A stretch of 64,000 bases of DNA. It comes from Triticum aestivum. Its lineage: Eukaryota > Streptophyta > Magnoliopsida > Poales > Poaceae. Each line of letters opens with the position of its first letter. Position 1 is the first letter of the stretch. Location: NCBI RefSeq assembly GCF_018294505.1, contig NC_057794.1:190271114-190335113 (forward strand), in the 5' to 3' direction. The position numbers and the translations under genes were made by a program. A model generated the notes under the pieces. It was not told the DNA's origin. It saw nothing but the letters and a program-made list of their open reading frames with translations, and did no database searches. Shown piece after piece: positions 1 through 11,655 of the stretch.

Positions 1-407
1 AGATAACATAGTTGGCTTACACTCGCCACGTCAATCAAGTACATAAATAACATTACATCATCCAAAACACTCATGGCCTGACTACGGCGCCAAAATAAAA
101 GAGAACCCAACAAGCGACACGGCCCCGATCACCCCCAACTGGGCACCACTACTGATCATCAGGAAAGGAAACATAGTAACGTTGAGAGTCTTCGTCGAAC
201 TCCCACTTGAGCTCAAACGCGTCTCCTGGAGCGAAATCATCGGGCCCTGCATCTGGTGTAATAGTAATCTGTGAGCCACAGGGACTCAGCAATCTCGCAC
301 CCTCACGATCAAGACTATTTAAGCTTATAGGTAAGGCAAGGTACAAATATATGTGGAGCTGCAGCAAGTGACTAGCAAATATGGTGGCTAACTTATTCGC
401 AAAAGAG
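1..407 (-). repeat. E1 3' LTR, truncated copy
   Basis: This is a direct repeat of 2463-2869 (offset 2462) with about 1.5% divergence by eye. It continues past the left window edge. Its right edge fuses directly to the zinc-knuckle end of gag at a short CTCTCTTTTGCG-type microhomology, the mark of a deletion rather than of normal PPT-LTR structure. Confidence 0.8.
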
Positions 408-1406
408 AGGAGGAGGAGGAAGAAGACGCCTCTGGTTGAAACACTTGTTGGCATAGTGACCCTTCTGTTGGCACTTGTTGCACGTGACCTCTGAAAGTGG
501 ACGGTGATACGGAGCACTCGATCTTGGAGCTTGAGATGAAGTCTTGTTCTGAAAGCCAGGGTTTGGTGGGTGGGAAGAACCACTGCCACCTTTGCTCTTC
601 TGCTGATACGGCTGACGGAACGAAGGAGGAGGAAGCCAAAACTTCTGCTGCTTGGCCACTTGAGTAGAGGAAGAAGGAGTAACATCTCTGACTCGCTTCT
701 TGGAAGCATCACACCTCAACTGAGCAGCCTCTTGCTTCAGTGCCATGTTGTAGAGCTCATCGTACCTCAAGGGCTCAAAGAGAACAAGAGCTAGCTGAAT
801 TTCTTCTCTGAGACCACCCCTGAACTGGTATATCATGCTCTTCTCATCAGGCACGTCCTGCTTAGCAAAGCGGGCGAGCTTCTGAAACAACTTGTTGTAG
901 TCATAGACAGACAAAGAGCCTTGCTTCATGTTGCGAAATTCCTCACGCTTGCTTTCAACCACGCTCTAGGGAATATGATGAGCTCGGAAATCTCAACGGA
1001 ATTCATCCCAAGTGATAACACGTCCACCTCTGGAGTCCTTGTACTGCTGGAACCATTCTGCAGCTTGATCTTTGAGTTGGAAGGAAGCGAACTTAACAAA
1101 GTCCTCAGGCCTGACGTTACTGCACTCGAAATGCTTGCACAGATCCACAAGCCAACCATCAGCATCGGTTGCCTCAACACAATTGCTGAAAGTCTTTGGA
1201 CCGTTAGCAAGGAACTGGTTGAGTGTAGCAAAGTGATTCTGATTGTTGCCTTGGTTCCCTTGGTTGCCTTGATTTCGCTCTTGGAGAATTTGCATGATCA
1301 ACTGTGTGTTTGCATTGGTTGCGGCCATCACAGCTTGCCATGCCTCCGGAGGAGGGGGAGGTGGTGGCGGATTAGGATTCGGAGTCATGCGCGTTGGAGG
1401 AGCCAT
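393..1406 (-). pseudogene. E1 gag (capsid/nucleocapsid), two in-frame stops
   Basis: Gag forms the particle that packages element RNA. The frame opens at an ATG at 1406 (MAPPTRMTPNPN...), has a proline run, then a Retrotrans_gag-type region (AAEWFQQYKDS, VITWDEF) and ends with one CCHC zinc knuckle (CNKCQQKGHYANKC) near 480. Two stops, TGA at 993-995 and TAG eight codons later, interrupt the frame without a shift, since both halves stay in register. They fit CGA-to-TGA and CAG-to-TAG changes. The open frame upstream of 1406 is leader, not coding. The protein ends just after the zinc knuckle where the deletion joins the LTR. The region 1407-2317 is untranslated leader with no gene. Confidence 0.8.
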
Positions 1407-2317
1407 CCTGAAGAGGTTGACATCCATTAGCACATTGATAGAAAAATATTGAAGCTGAATCCAGCGGAATAAAAATTGCAACATATAGTCTTCACATCCG
1501 AACAATATGAACGAATGCATTCCTCTTGAAATGGTCACATATCCATAATTGAGAAGCCACTTAGAATTAAGGTAGAGAAATAAATCAATAAGGTACGGAT
1601 CAAGAACGAATAATCGGTAAGAAATCCCAATCTCAAACCAATATCCGTGGAAGAAGAACTAGAGCTACTAGAATTCCCACTTATGAAACTCCCGAGCCTT
1701 TCCGATTATGTAATCAGGTGTTGGGGATACAGGGGAAGCATAATATCTCACCCAAATCTAGCAAATCCTACATCCAGCTGTATCCATCCTTCAACACATA
1801 ACCAAGAAACCTTCGGAAACCATCTACCTCAACCTTCGAAAAGCATCCGCTATACAAGTTATGGCGATACTCCCGAACTCCCGCCCCAGTACTGGGTGGC
1901 GTCGAGGTTATCTCACCAACGAACTGCATAAAAGAGATTTTCGATGTCGGCGTACTAAACTCAGGTATTCCAGAACTGCAATGATAAAATTATGACGACA
2001 ACACCTCAGAGCTCAACTCCTCGGGACACTTCCACAAAACCCCTGACAGGAGGCACCAAGACAATGTTCTCATCATAAAACCATCAGAACGATTCCAAGA
2101 TACCCGCGTGATCCTAAAATTTTTTTTAGTGAAATTTGAGAAGAGAAGAGTTAAAACTCTACGTCGGGATGCCTTACCAGAGCGATGAGGAGACTGGGGA
2201 GTAAAAAGAATTCCTAAACTCTCCGATATATAATTCCTAAATGACTCAAAACATTTTTCTAGACACAACTCGGTAGCTAAGAATGATCAAGCAATGGGGC
2301 TCCTAAGGTCGGGGAAG

Positions 2318-2329
2318 GCTCTGATACCA
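2318..2329 (-). other. E1 primer-binding site (tRNA-iMet type)
   Basis: The minus strand reads TGGTATCAGAGC three bases after the LTR end. This is the usual plant gypsy PBS, complementary to the 3' end of initiator methionine tRNA. It fixes the orientation of E1. Confidence 0.85.
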
Positions 2330-2332
2330 ACT

Positions 2333-5300
2333 TGTAACACCCTCGATGCGACTATATCTCCCACGTGTCGAGGCACGACTTAGAGGTATAATCGCATTGA
2401 AGGCATATGTCGCAAGTTAGGCAATCTTCATAACATCCCATGTAATATGATAATAAAAGGGGAGATAACATAGTTGGCTTACACTCGCCACGTCAATCAA
2501 GTACATAAATAACATTACATCATCCAAAACACTCATGGCCCGACTACGGCGCCAAAATAAAAGAGAACCCAACAAGCGACACGGTCCCGATCACCCCCAA
2601 CTGGGCACCACTACTGATCATCAGGAAAGGAAACATAGTAACGTTGAGAGTCTTCGTCGAACTCCCACTTGAGGTCAAACGCGTCTCCTGGAGCGAAATC
2701 ATCAGGCCCTGTATCTGGTGTAATAGTAATCTGTGAGCCACAGGGACTCAGCAATCTCGCACCCTCGCGATCAAGACTATTTAAGCTTATAGGTAAGGCA
2801 AGGTACAAATATATGTGGAGCTGCAGCAAGTGACTAGCAAATATGGTGGCTAACTTATTCGCAAAAGAGAGCGAGAAGAGGAGGCAAAGTGCGAGCGAGA
2901 AACTAGAGGACAACCTGCGCAAACATTACTCCAACACCGTGTCCACTTCCCGGACTCCGCCGAGAAGAGGCCATCACGGTAACACACTCAGTAGGTTCAT
3001 TTCAATTAAGTTAAGGTTCAAGTTATCTACAACCGGACATTAACAAATTCCCCATCTGCCCATAACCGCAGGCACGGCTTTCGAAAGTTCAAATCCCTGC
3101 AGGGGAGTCCCAACTTAGCCCATGACAAGCTCTCACGGTCAATGAAGGAATAGACCTCCTCCCAAGACGTTCCGATCAGACTTGGTATCTCGGTTCTTCA
3201 AGACACTTCGACAGGTTAAAACAAGACCAGCAACACCGCCCGAATGTGCCGACAAATCCCGATAGGAGCTGCACATATCTCGTTCTTAGGGCACACTCAG
3301 ATTGTCTTAGGTACAGGTAGGCCAGCCCAGAGTTGCCCCTGGTGGCCACCGGCAGCTGACAGGTGGACCAACACTCAGAGGAGCACTGGCCCGGGGGGTT
3401 TAACATAAGATGACCCTCGGGCTCCGGAAACCCAAGGGGAAAAGAGGCTAGGTGGCAAATGGTAAAACCAAGGTTGGGCATTGCTGGAAAAGCTTTAATC
3501 AAGGCGAACTATCAAGGGGTTCCCATTATAACCCAACCGCGTAAGGAACGCAAAAATCCGGGAACATAACACCGATATGACGGAAACTAAGGCGGCAAGA
3601 GTGGAACAAAACACTAGGCGAGAGGCCGAGCCTTCCACCCTTTACCAAGTATATAAATGCATTAAGATAACATGGCAATATAATGATATCCCAACAAGTA
3701 AATAAATGTTCCAACAAGGAACGGTCTCCAATCTTCACCTGCAACTAGCAACGCTATAAGAGGGGCTGAGCGAAGCGGTAACATAGCCAATCAACGGTTT
3801 GCTAGGACATGGTGGGTTAGAGGTTTGACATGGCAATTTGGGAGGCTTGAAAGCAAGTGGTAGGCATCGTAGCATTGGCATAGCAAAAGAGCGAGCAATC
3901 TAGCATAGCAAAGATAGTAGTGATTTCGAGGGTATGATCATCTTGCCTGCACAGTTGTCAGAGTTGACTGGATCCTCGAAAGCAAACTCAACGGGCTCCT
4001 CGTTAGCGAACTCGTCTCCCGGCTCTACCCAAACAAGACAAACAAGCAACAAGGACACAAATCAACCACGTGCAACTCAAACAACATGATGCAAAGATGA
4101 TATGCTATGCGGGATGCGATGCGGGATGCATATGCAAGATGTGACAGGAAATGCAAGAACCTGGCCCCAACTTGGAAATCCAAGTGTGCCACTGGAAAAA
4201 TGAGATGAAATCGCTCGAAAACGATATAAAGAACGCCGGAATCGGAGTTGCGGTTTGGAAATGGCAAGCGATTCAAATATGACACCGGTCTGCGATTTAC
4301 AGCAAGTAGCCATCTAAATGCAATGAGAAGAACATGCTACAACACCCAAACATGACAACAAAATACATGGCAGGGATGCAATCATGATGCCTAACAAAAG
4401 TCTAGCACTAAGCTACGGCCAATTCATCCATTAACAGGTTCAAACAAGCATGGCAAAAATGCATATGGCAAACAGATTTCAGACTTAGTGAAATCAACAC
4501 TTGTCTGGAATTTCAGATCAGGTAGTGCTCTTCGGAGCAACAAAACTACATGATACAGGACCTGAACATGGCAAAGTAAAGTATCGCATGGAGATACTCA
4601 AAGAGCTTAACAAAAGTCCCTTAGTGACCTTGAGCCAAAAGGGATCAGAAAATACAATTGCAAGCATGTGAACATGGCAAAAACATAATCAGATCACAGA
4701 CTTAGTGAAAACTGAAGCATGCTGAAAACAGATATCAAGTAGGCATGTTTACGAGCTCGATGCACTCAATATGGAGCAAGTCACGATAAGCTAAGCATAC
4801 ATCCATCAAGAATACACAAAATGCAAGCTAGACATGGCAAGAACAATAGTATAGCATGCACGGATCAAGTACAACATCATCGGCAAAATTGCAAACAAGT
4901 TGACAATCTGCCCAGATTCACAAAGTAGCAAAAGTAGAGCTCGATTGACTCAAGCTAGGGTGCTACATAATTGCAAACAAAGACATGGATGGATAGAGCA
5001 CCACAATATTAACAAAACATCCTTACTGATCATCCTCAAAAGAGGCACGGATCACTAGGAAACAACATGAACATATGGCCATATGAGATAAACAGCTCAA
5101 GGACTTGGTGGAATTGCAAAGTCCTTGAAATCAGAATTACCAAGAGCCTCACTTTGCAAGCTTGTGCTAGTCACCACACACATCACAAAAATACATGGAT
5201 TGTACCTCTGGAAAGATGGCAAAACCCTTAACAAAACATATGTAGAGCATCAGGGCATATCATGCACACATTAATCATGGCAAAAATGACAAAAAGCTAA

Positions 5301-6567
5301 ATGGAGCAGCAAATCTGACAAATATCTCAAGTAGCCCTCTTCTAACAGTATTTCGGGCATCAAGATGAACTCAAATGAAAATGATGCAATGGAATGAAAT
5401 GATGTACTCTCTGAGATGAACACTTTGATATGATATATGCATGAATCGGAGCTATGGATGCAAAGTTACGGCACGACGAACATGGGCACATGGATCTGGA
5501 ATTTTCGGGACGGAAGAAAAAAAACGACCTAGGGTTTACTGTTCACCGGATCTGGATCGGGGCATGTGGAACGAGGTTCACCGGAGGAGTCGCCGGAGTT
5601 CGCCGGCGTTGGGGTCGGCCGACGGAGGAGGAGGTAGGCACCGGGCGGGGATGGCCGGAGTGACCGCGGCGCTCGTCGGCGTTGGCGGCTTGGACGAAGG
5701 GGCGGCGCATCGGGCGGCTCGCGACGGCCGGCGTCGAAGCCCGCGGCGGTGGCAGAGGTGGCCGGTGACGGGGCGGCGAGGGGCTCCGGCCACCGGGCGG
5801 CGGGGCAGCCGCGGAGAAGCTCGGGCCGCGGGGGCCGGCCTTGGGCCCCGGCGGGCCCACGCGGGATGGCGGCGCGGTGATGCGGTCCCGGGACACGTGG
5901 CAGCGCCTCTGTGGCTGCGGACGGAGGCGGAGTTTGTCCGGGCCGGGACGGACATTGTCCGGCGGCGCGCGAAGTGGAAATTTAGGGTTTCAGAGAGGGG
6001 GATCCGCGAATTTGAAGGAGGGGGTCTATAAATAGAGGTAGAGGGAGCTAGGAGAGTCCAAATGAGGTGCGGTTTTTGGCCACGCGATCGTGATCGAATG
6101 CTCTAGATGATGGAGAAGGCTTAGGTGGGTTTTGGGCCAAATTGGAGGGGTGTTGGGCTGCAACACACACGAGGCCTTTTCGGTCCCTCGGTTAACCGTT
6201 GGAGTATCAAACGAAGTCCAAATGGTACGAAACTTGACAGGCGGTCTACCGGTAGTAAACCAAGGCCGCTTGGCAAGTCTCGGTCCAATATGGAAATGTT
6301 TAATCCCCACACACGAAAGAAAGCTAGAAATGGCCACCAGAGGAGAACGAAGCGCCGGAATGCAAAACAGACAACGAGGAAAATGCTCGAATGCATGAGA
6401 TGAAACACGTATGCAAATGCAATGCACATGATGACATGATATGAGATGCATGACAATGACAACAACACACGGAGACAAAAACCCGAACCCGAGAAAATAA
6501 AATAACTTAACGCCGAAATGGCAAGAGTTGGAGTACAAATTGGGAAAGTTACATCTGGGGTGTTACA
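2333..6567 (-). repeat. E1 5' LTR (4.2 kb)
   Basis: On the minus strand the LTR begins TGTAACACCCCAGATG (6567 leftward) and ends GGGTGTTACA (2333), so it has the standard TG...CA ends and a short terminal inverted repeat. A TATA-like TATTTATAG lies at 6034-6026 on the minus strand, giving a U3 of about 540 bp and a very long R-U5. The stretch 5440-6060 is strongly GC-rich and holds several overlapping open frames on both strands, none with a recognisable domain; I treat these as non-coding. Bases 3050-5430 are AT-rich with many short imperfect repeats around 'catggcaaa' and no gene that I can see. Confidence 0.8.
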
Positions 6568-6695
6568 ACACCCCTCCGCGCTTTCCGGACGGGCGGGCCC
6601 ACCCGTGCTCAGTTGTGTGATGTTCCCTCCCCTCCTGGTGTCGGCGCGTTGCCGCGCGTGGACCAGTCGTCTGCCTCCGCATTGGCGGCTTCCCC

Positions 6696-7598
6696 TTGAT
6701 GGCCCCGCCCCAACGTTCGCCCGTCCACTCCCCAGCGGTGGCCGAGTCGTTCGAGGTGGCCCCTGAGAGCTCGTGCGTGCCCAGCGTTGCGTGCATGCCT
6801 TCCTCGGACCACTCTGTCGCGGCCCCTACCTTGGGGGCGGGCACCGCGGGGCACGCCGCTGTTGTTCTGCCCACCCTTTCCATTGGCGCCCTGCAGCCCA
6901 TGCTGCTCCCTGCTGCCCAGCAGCGGGCAGAGATTATCCCGGCAGCCTGCACCTCTCCTATCGCGCCATCACCTGTAGCCCTCATCACGGGTCCAGGGCC
7001 AGCCTCGAGTACTGCGGTCAACCATGAGTGCCCCACTGTCCTATCGCCTCGCGAGGCGGGCCCCTCCAGCAATCATGGGCAGGATTCTTTACCCGCTCCC
7101 TCTGTGACACTTGGCGGCCCGGATGCAGTTCAGCCCATGCAGCCCGCTCCCCCGGCGACACCTGGCGACTCGCTAGTAGTCCAGCCCATGCAGCCCATGC
7201 ATGATGCTTCCCACGTACTGGACGTAGCCACCGCTGCCCCAGCCGCCTCGTTGTGTGCTCTACAAGGCTACCTCCAATCCGTCCAGCGGGACGTGGCTCC
7301 TCTCGTCCACCCGACGCCCAGGCGTCGTCACCGTGAGATCCCGCCCAACTTCACCCCCCGCAGGAGCGACCGCATCGCTAGGGCAGACCGGGGCCTTGAC
7401 TCGGAGATGAAGGCCAAGAGGGTCCTCCTGCTGCGCCTGGGGATGCTGAGGCAGGATGAACCAGTCGACGCCATCGCTCTTGATCGCTATGGCGGCTCGG
7501 ATGTGATTCGTGCCTTCGTGGATTTCTATGGCTGGGACGTGCCGCCCGTCGCTTGTGCCTCGGCCCCGCCCTCCTCGCCTACCGTCCTGGTGGCCTAG
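6696..7598 (+). pseudogene. LINE L1 ORF1, C-terminal part
   Basis: This is an open frame of about 300 codons, rich in proline, alanine and serine, with repeated 'QPMQP' units and a basic segment (PRRRHREIPPNFTPRRSDRI) near its end. It sits directly upstream of ORF2, where plant LINEs encode the RNA-binding ORF1 protein. The usual zinc knuckle and RNA-binding domain are absent, so only the C-terminal half appears to remain. The first codon used by the frame is not a credible start. I identify it by position and composition; no catalytic domain can be seen. Bases 6568-6695 may hold more of ORF1 in another frame. Confidence 0.5.
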
Positions 7599-7647
7599 GC
7601 TCCTCCTCTTCCTTGCGCTCCCTCCGTGCCCGGTCACCTCCATATAT

Positions 7648-10600
7648 ATGGATTGTAAACCTAAGATTCTTTTTTGGAACGTGCGCGGTCTCAACTCCGG
7701 CGCCAAATGCGCGGCCGTCCGTAGTGTTATCTCCTCGGATCTTCCGGCCATCGTCTGCCTTCAAGAGACCAAGCTCGACGTCGTCACCCCCATCCTCGTC
7801 TCTGAAACGCTCGGCCCCTCCTTTGACGCCTTCTACTCTCTGCCCGCGATCGACTCAAGTGGCGGTATCCTTTTGGCTTGGCGCTCATCCGAGCTAGCCA
7901 TCTCTAACCCGACCATCGGTGCGCACCACATTACCGCGGTGGTTTCTTCCCTCACGGGCGGGCATCGTTTCTGGCTCACCGGGGTGTATGGGCTGCAAAT
8001 CAAGGCCGACAAGATGTCCTTTCTTCGGGACCTGCAGGACATGCGTGCCTCGAGCGCCGGGCCATGGATCATTGGTGGTGACTTCAACCTGATTGTTGCG
8101 GCCGCGGACAAGAATAACTCTCGCCTAAACCTGCGTCTCGTCCGGCATTTCCGCCGTTTCATGGCAGACATGGAGCTTCGGGACATGTACCTTCATGGTA
8201 GGCGGTATACCTGGTCCAACGAGCACGAAAATCCTACGTTGGTTCGTATCGACAGAGTCCTCTGCGCCACAACCTGGGAGTCCGCATTCCCAAGTTGTCT
8301 TCTCCGCTGCTTGTCCTCGGCGGCCTCGGACCATTGCCCTCTCATGCTTGACTGCACCACACGTTCTCCGGGTGTGCGCCGCTTTCACTTTGAGAAGTTC
8401 TGGCCACAGTTGCCTGGGTTTATGCAAGTGGTCTCCGACGCCTGGTCCAGCGCCCCGCCTAACCCAGACCCATTTCGTCGAATCTTCGACTGTCTGAGGA
8501 TAACCGCTGGCCGCCTTCAGAGTTGGAGCACCAAGACCATCGGCAGTGTTTCCCTGCAGCTTATGGTCGCCGTGAGCTCATCGCGTGGCTCGATGCGGCG
8601 CAGGACTGCAGGCCTCTTTCCAGTCAGGAGTTTTGGCTGCATCGATGCCTCAAACAGGCATACTTGGGCCTTGTATCCCTCGAGCGGTCCATCTTAAGGC
8701 AGCGGGTACGGTTGGCCTGGTTGCGTAACGGCGAAGCATCCTCCGCTTTCTTGCGCATACAGGCATCTCATCGAAAGCAACGTACCCGCATCCTTTCCCT
8801 TCGCCAAGACGACGCCACCATCTCAGGGGAGCGGGACATGGCTGAGGCGGCCTTCCACCACTTTACGGCGATCATCGGCACCGCGGACACGCGCGCTCAC
8901 TCTTTGGATCTTGACGCCATCGACCCTAGGGTTTTCGACCTCTCGTCCCTGGATCAGCCCTTTAACGAAGACGAGGTCTGGGGTGCCGTAAAGAAGCTAC
9001 CTACCGGCAAGTCACCTGGCCCCGATGGCTTCGTGGCCGAGTTCCTTCGCTCTTGCTGGGCGATCGTCAAGGACGACTTTATGGACGCCTTTGCCAAGCT
9101 CTACAGTATGGTTGGCCGAGGTTTTCAATGCCTCAACGAGGCATTTGTCACTTTGCTTCCCAAGCGAGCGGACGCTACCTCTCTTGGCGACTACCGGCCG
9201 ATCAGTCTCATCCATCTCATGGCCAAGCTTGTCGCGAAGGTCCTCTCTCTCCGACTGGCCCCAAGGCTCAACGAGCTTGTCTCCCCTAGCCAAAGCGCCT
9301 TCATCTCCGGTCGTAGCATCCACGACAACTTCTTGCTCGTGTAGCAAATGGCAAGATACCTTCATCGATCAAAGGCTAGCAGGGTTCTTCTCAAGCTCGA
9401 TATTGCCCGCGCGTTCGATGCCATCTCCTGGCCATTCCTCCTTGAGGTCATGTGTCACCTGGGCTTTGGCACGCGCTGGTGTGAATGGATTTCGATCCTT
9501 TTATCCACCGCTTCGACGCGCGTCCTCCTGAACGACATCCCGGGGCCCCATATCCACCACACTAATGGGCTTCGGCAGGGCGACCCCGTGTCCCCCATGC
9601 TCTTCACCCTGGTCATCGACGTGCTGAACTCGCTTATGCTTCATGCCACGACGTCCGGCCTCCTCAGGCGGCTTAGCCCCAGGCTCGCCGCCCCCAGCGT
9701 TTCTCTCTACGCCGATGACGTTGCTATCTTCTATCACCCGAGCATGGACCAGCTTCTCGCGATCAGAGCCATCCTTCAAGTCTTCGGGCGTGCTTCCGGG
9801 CTCCACACCAACTTTGCCAAGTGCTCTGCTGCACCCATCCACTGCACCGACGCCGAGACGGCTGATGTGGCGGCCGCCTTGTCCTGTCCCTTGGCGCAGT
9901 TTCCTTTGCCCTACCTCGGACTCCCTTTGTCCGTGCGCAAGGTGCCTTCGTCTGCTCTACAGCCCCTGCTGGACCGCATGGTCAAGAAGTTCTCCTCCTG
10001 GAGCGCCTCCATGCTTTCGAGGGGCGAGCGGCTCGCCCTCGTCCGCCACGTCCTGACCGCGATGCCTACCCACTTGCTCATGGCAATGGTGATCTGTAAG
10101 CCTGTGCTCAAACGCATCAACCGCATCATCCGAGACTTCTTATGGCACGGTCGTCGCGACGCCAACGGTGGCCATTTTCTGGTAAACTGGCAGCGGGTGT
10201 GTAGACCGCTCGAGTACGGAGGCCTCGGCGTCCTGGATCTACATCGCTTCGGTATAGCGCTCCGTACATGCTGGAAATGGCTTCAACGCACCGACCCCTC
10301 CCGCCCGTGGACTCACCTTCAACTTCCTGATGATCCAGAGGCCCGTGCCATATTTCGCGCATCCACATTCTGGAGCCTTGGGGATGGTCACTCCTGCCTC
10401 TTCTGGGTAGACCGCTGGCTTGACGGCCAATCTGTCGCGGATGTTGCGCCCCATCTCGTCCAGCTCGTGCCCCGACGGCGTCGCCGGACCTACACGGTGG
10501 CCGACGGACTTGCCGAGTGTGCCTGGATTAGGCACATCCAGGCGGCTCTGACACCGCTTGGTACTGCCGAGTTCGTCGAGCTGTGGCACCGCTTGCAGTC

Positions 10601-11032
10601 TCTCGCGCTCTCCGACCAGCCGGACCGTCTCCATTGGCGCTGGACTGACAGCGGGATTTACACAGCCAAATCTTGCTACAGAGCCCTTTTCGCTGGGTCC
10701 ATGCGTGCTCCGCACTGGAGGCTCACCTGACGGAGCTGGGCGCCCTCGCGGGTGAAGTTCTTTGCCTGGCTTGCCCTCTAAGACAGATGCTGGACGGCGG
10801 CTCGCTTGGCTCGGCATGGCCTCCCGCATCACGCCTCGTGCCTCTTCTGCGACCAGGCGATGGAGACTATGGAACACATCCTAGTTGGCTGCCCTTTCTC
10901 GCGTCAGGTTTGGCATGCCTGCTTTGCCTGGTGCTATCCTCAGGCCCCTGCACCAACTCCCAATGTCCGCTTCTTGGACTGGTGGCACGATACGGCATCC
11001 GCGGCGCCGGCAGTGAATTGCAAGGGGATCGC
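7648..11032 (+). pseudogene. LINE L1 ORF2: endonuclease and reverse transcriptase
   Basis: ORF2 nicks DNA and copies LINE RNA at the nick. It starts at ATG 7648 (MDCKPKILFWNVRGLNSG). The AP-like endonuclease shows LFWNVRG, CLQETKLD, GGDFNLI and SDHCPLML. The frame shifts once near 8570. Then come LPTGKSPGPDGF, GDYRPISL, the palm motif KLDIARAFDAISW, LRQGDPVSPMLF and the catalytic YADD (SLYADDVAIF). The C-terminal zf-RVT-like segment (CLFCDQAMETMEHILVGCPF) reaches the E2 insertion. In-frame stops are at 9342-9344 (TAG), 10728-10730 and about 10779. The protein continues at 24172. The catalytic residues are still readable but the gene cannot make a full product. Confidence 0.85.
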
Positions 11033-11582
11033 TGATGAAGCCATGTACCTAGGGTAGGGGCACGGACCTGTCCAAGAAGCCCTACCCTAGGACATCCCTA
11101 GAAGAAGTTACCTTTCAATCGACTGAGGAGTTATCCCACTCGACGGGTTCAAGACACTCGACCAAGAAGCTACCACTCGACCATGAAGCCAACCACTCGA
11201 CCGCCAGGAGACCTAAAGTCACTCCGCAGGTGAACGGTCGGCTATCAAGTAGTCTTTATGACCATTATAGCACTTTATTAGGGGCGTTATCAGTAACGCC
11301 CAACCTTAAATGTACCTTAAACCCTGCATTACTGAGGGCAGGAGGGGGCCGGCGAACTCTATATAAGCCACCCCCCTCCTCAGTATGAAGGGTTCGCACC
11401 CCTGTTATTCACACGCCAGTAATCCAGTCGACCGCCTCTGGGCACCGAGACGTAGGGCTGTTAATTCCTCCGCGAAGGGCCTGAACTCGTACATCTTGGT
11501 GTGTTTACAACTTCCCAATAGCTGAGATCTAGCCTCTCCATACATACCCCCCTACATCACTGTCAGAGTTAGAACCACGACA
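11033..11582 (+). repeat. E2 5' LTR
   Basis: The LTR is 550 bp with TG...CA ends. It contains four close copies of CACTCGAC between about 11130 and 11205. A TATA box (TATATAA, 11360-11366) is followed by a C/T-rich leader. It matches 23622-24171 except for about nine substitutions. Confidence 0.93.
11360..11366 (+). promoter_or_regulatory. E2 LTR TATA box
   Basis: TATATAA lies in the context aactcTATATAAgcc, about 220 bp before the LTR end. It is the likely start signal for the genomic transcript. The same motif is kept in the 3' LTR at 23949-23955. Confidence 0.7.
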
Positions 11583-11584
11583 GT

Positions 11585-11602
11585 TGGCGCCCACCGTGGG
11601 GC
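11585..11602 (+). other. E2 primer-binding site
   Basis: TGGCGCCCACCGTGGGGC starts two bases after the LTR. It is the type of PBS seen in Tat-like grass gypsy elements; the tRNA partner was not checked. Confidence 0.75.
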
Positions 11603-11655
11603 GGGAATCTTAGCACCTGATTGGAGAAGTTGTGATTTTTCCGATCCCTTTGATC

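Larger units (their letters stand above)
1..6567 (-). mobile_element. E1: Ty3/gypsy LTR retrotransposon, internally deleted
   Basis: Read leftward, the element has a 5' LTR (6567 to 2333), a primer-binding site (2329 to 2318), a leader, a gag remnant (1406 to 393) and the start of a 3' LTR copy that runs off the window at base 1. No protease, reverse transcriptase or integrase lies between gag and the left LTR, so the element cannot move by itself. The left LTR copy matches 2463-2869 with about six mismatches in 400 bases, which implies a fairly recent insertion. Homology stops near 407/2869, so one deletion removed the end of gag, all of pol and about 3.7 kb of the 3' LTR. No target-site duplication can be checked because the left end is outside the window. 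Confidence 0.85.
6568..11032 (+). mobile_element. L1: L1-type LINE (5' part), split by E2
   Basis: This is a non-LTR retrotransposon with the tail of ORF1, then ORF2 with an endonuclease, reverse transcriptase and C-terminal zinc-finger region. Its last part lies at 24172-24517 on the other side of E2; the frame and sequence rejoin exactly at the E2 target site. The 5' end abuts the E1 LTR at 6567 and most of ORF1 is missing. Either L1 was 5'-truncated on insertion, or E1 landed in it and the missing 5' part lies left of the window. Several stops and one frameshift make it inactive. Confidence 0.85.

Noticed and set aside
149..712. 187-codon minus-strand ORF
   Set aside because: It crosses the gag-LTR deletion junction in another frame than gag and has no domain.
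5441..6060. Overlapping long ORFs on both strands in a GC-rich block
   Set aside because: The block lies inside the E1 LTR, has no domain, and open frames are expected from high GC content. The E5 LTR has a similar GC-rich block after its TATA box.
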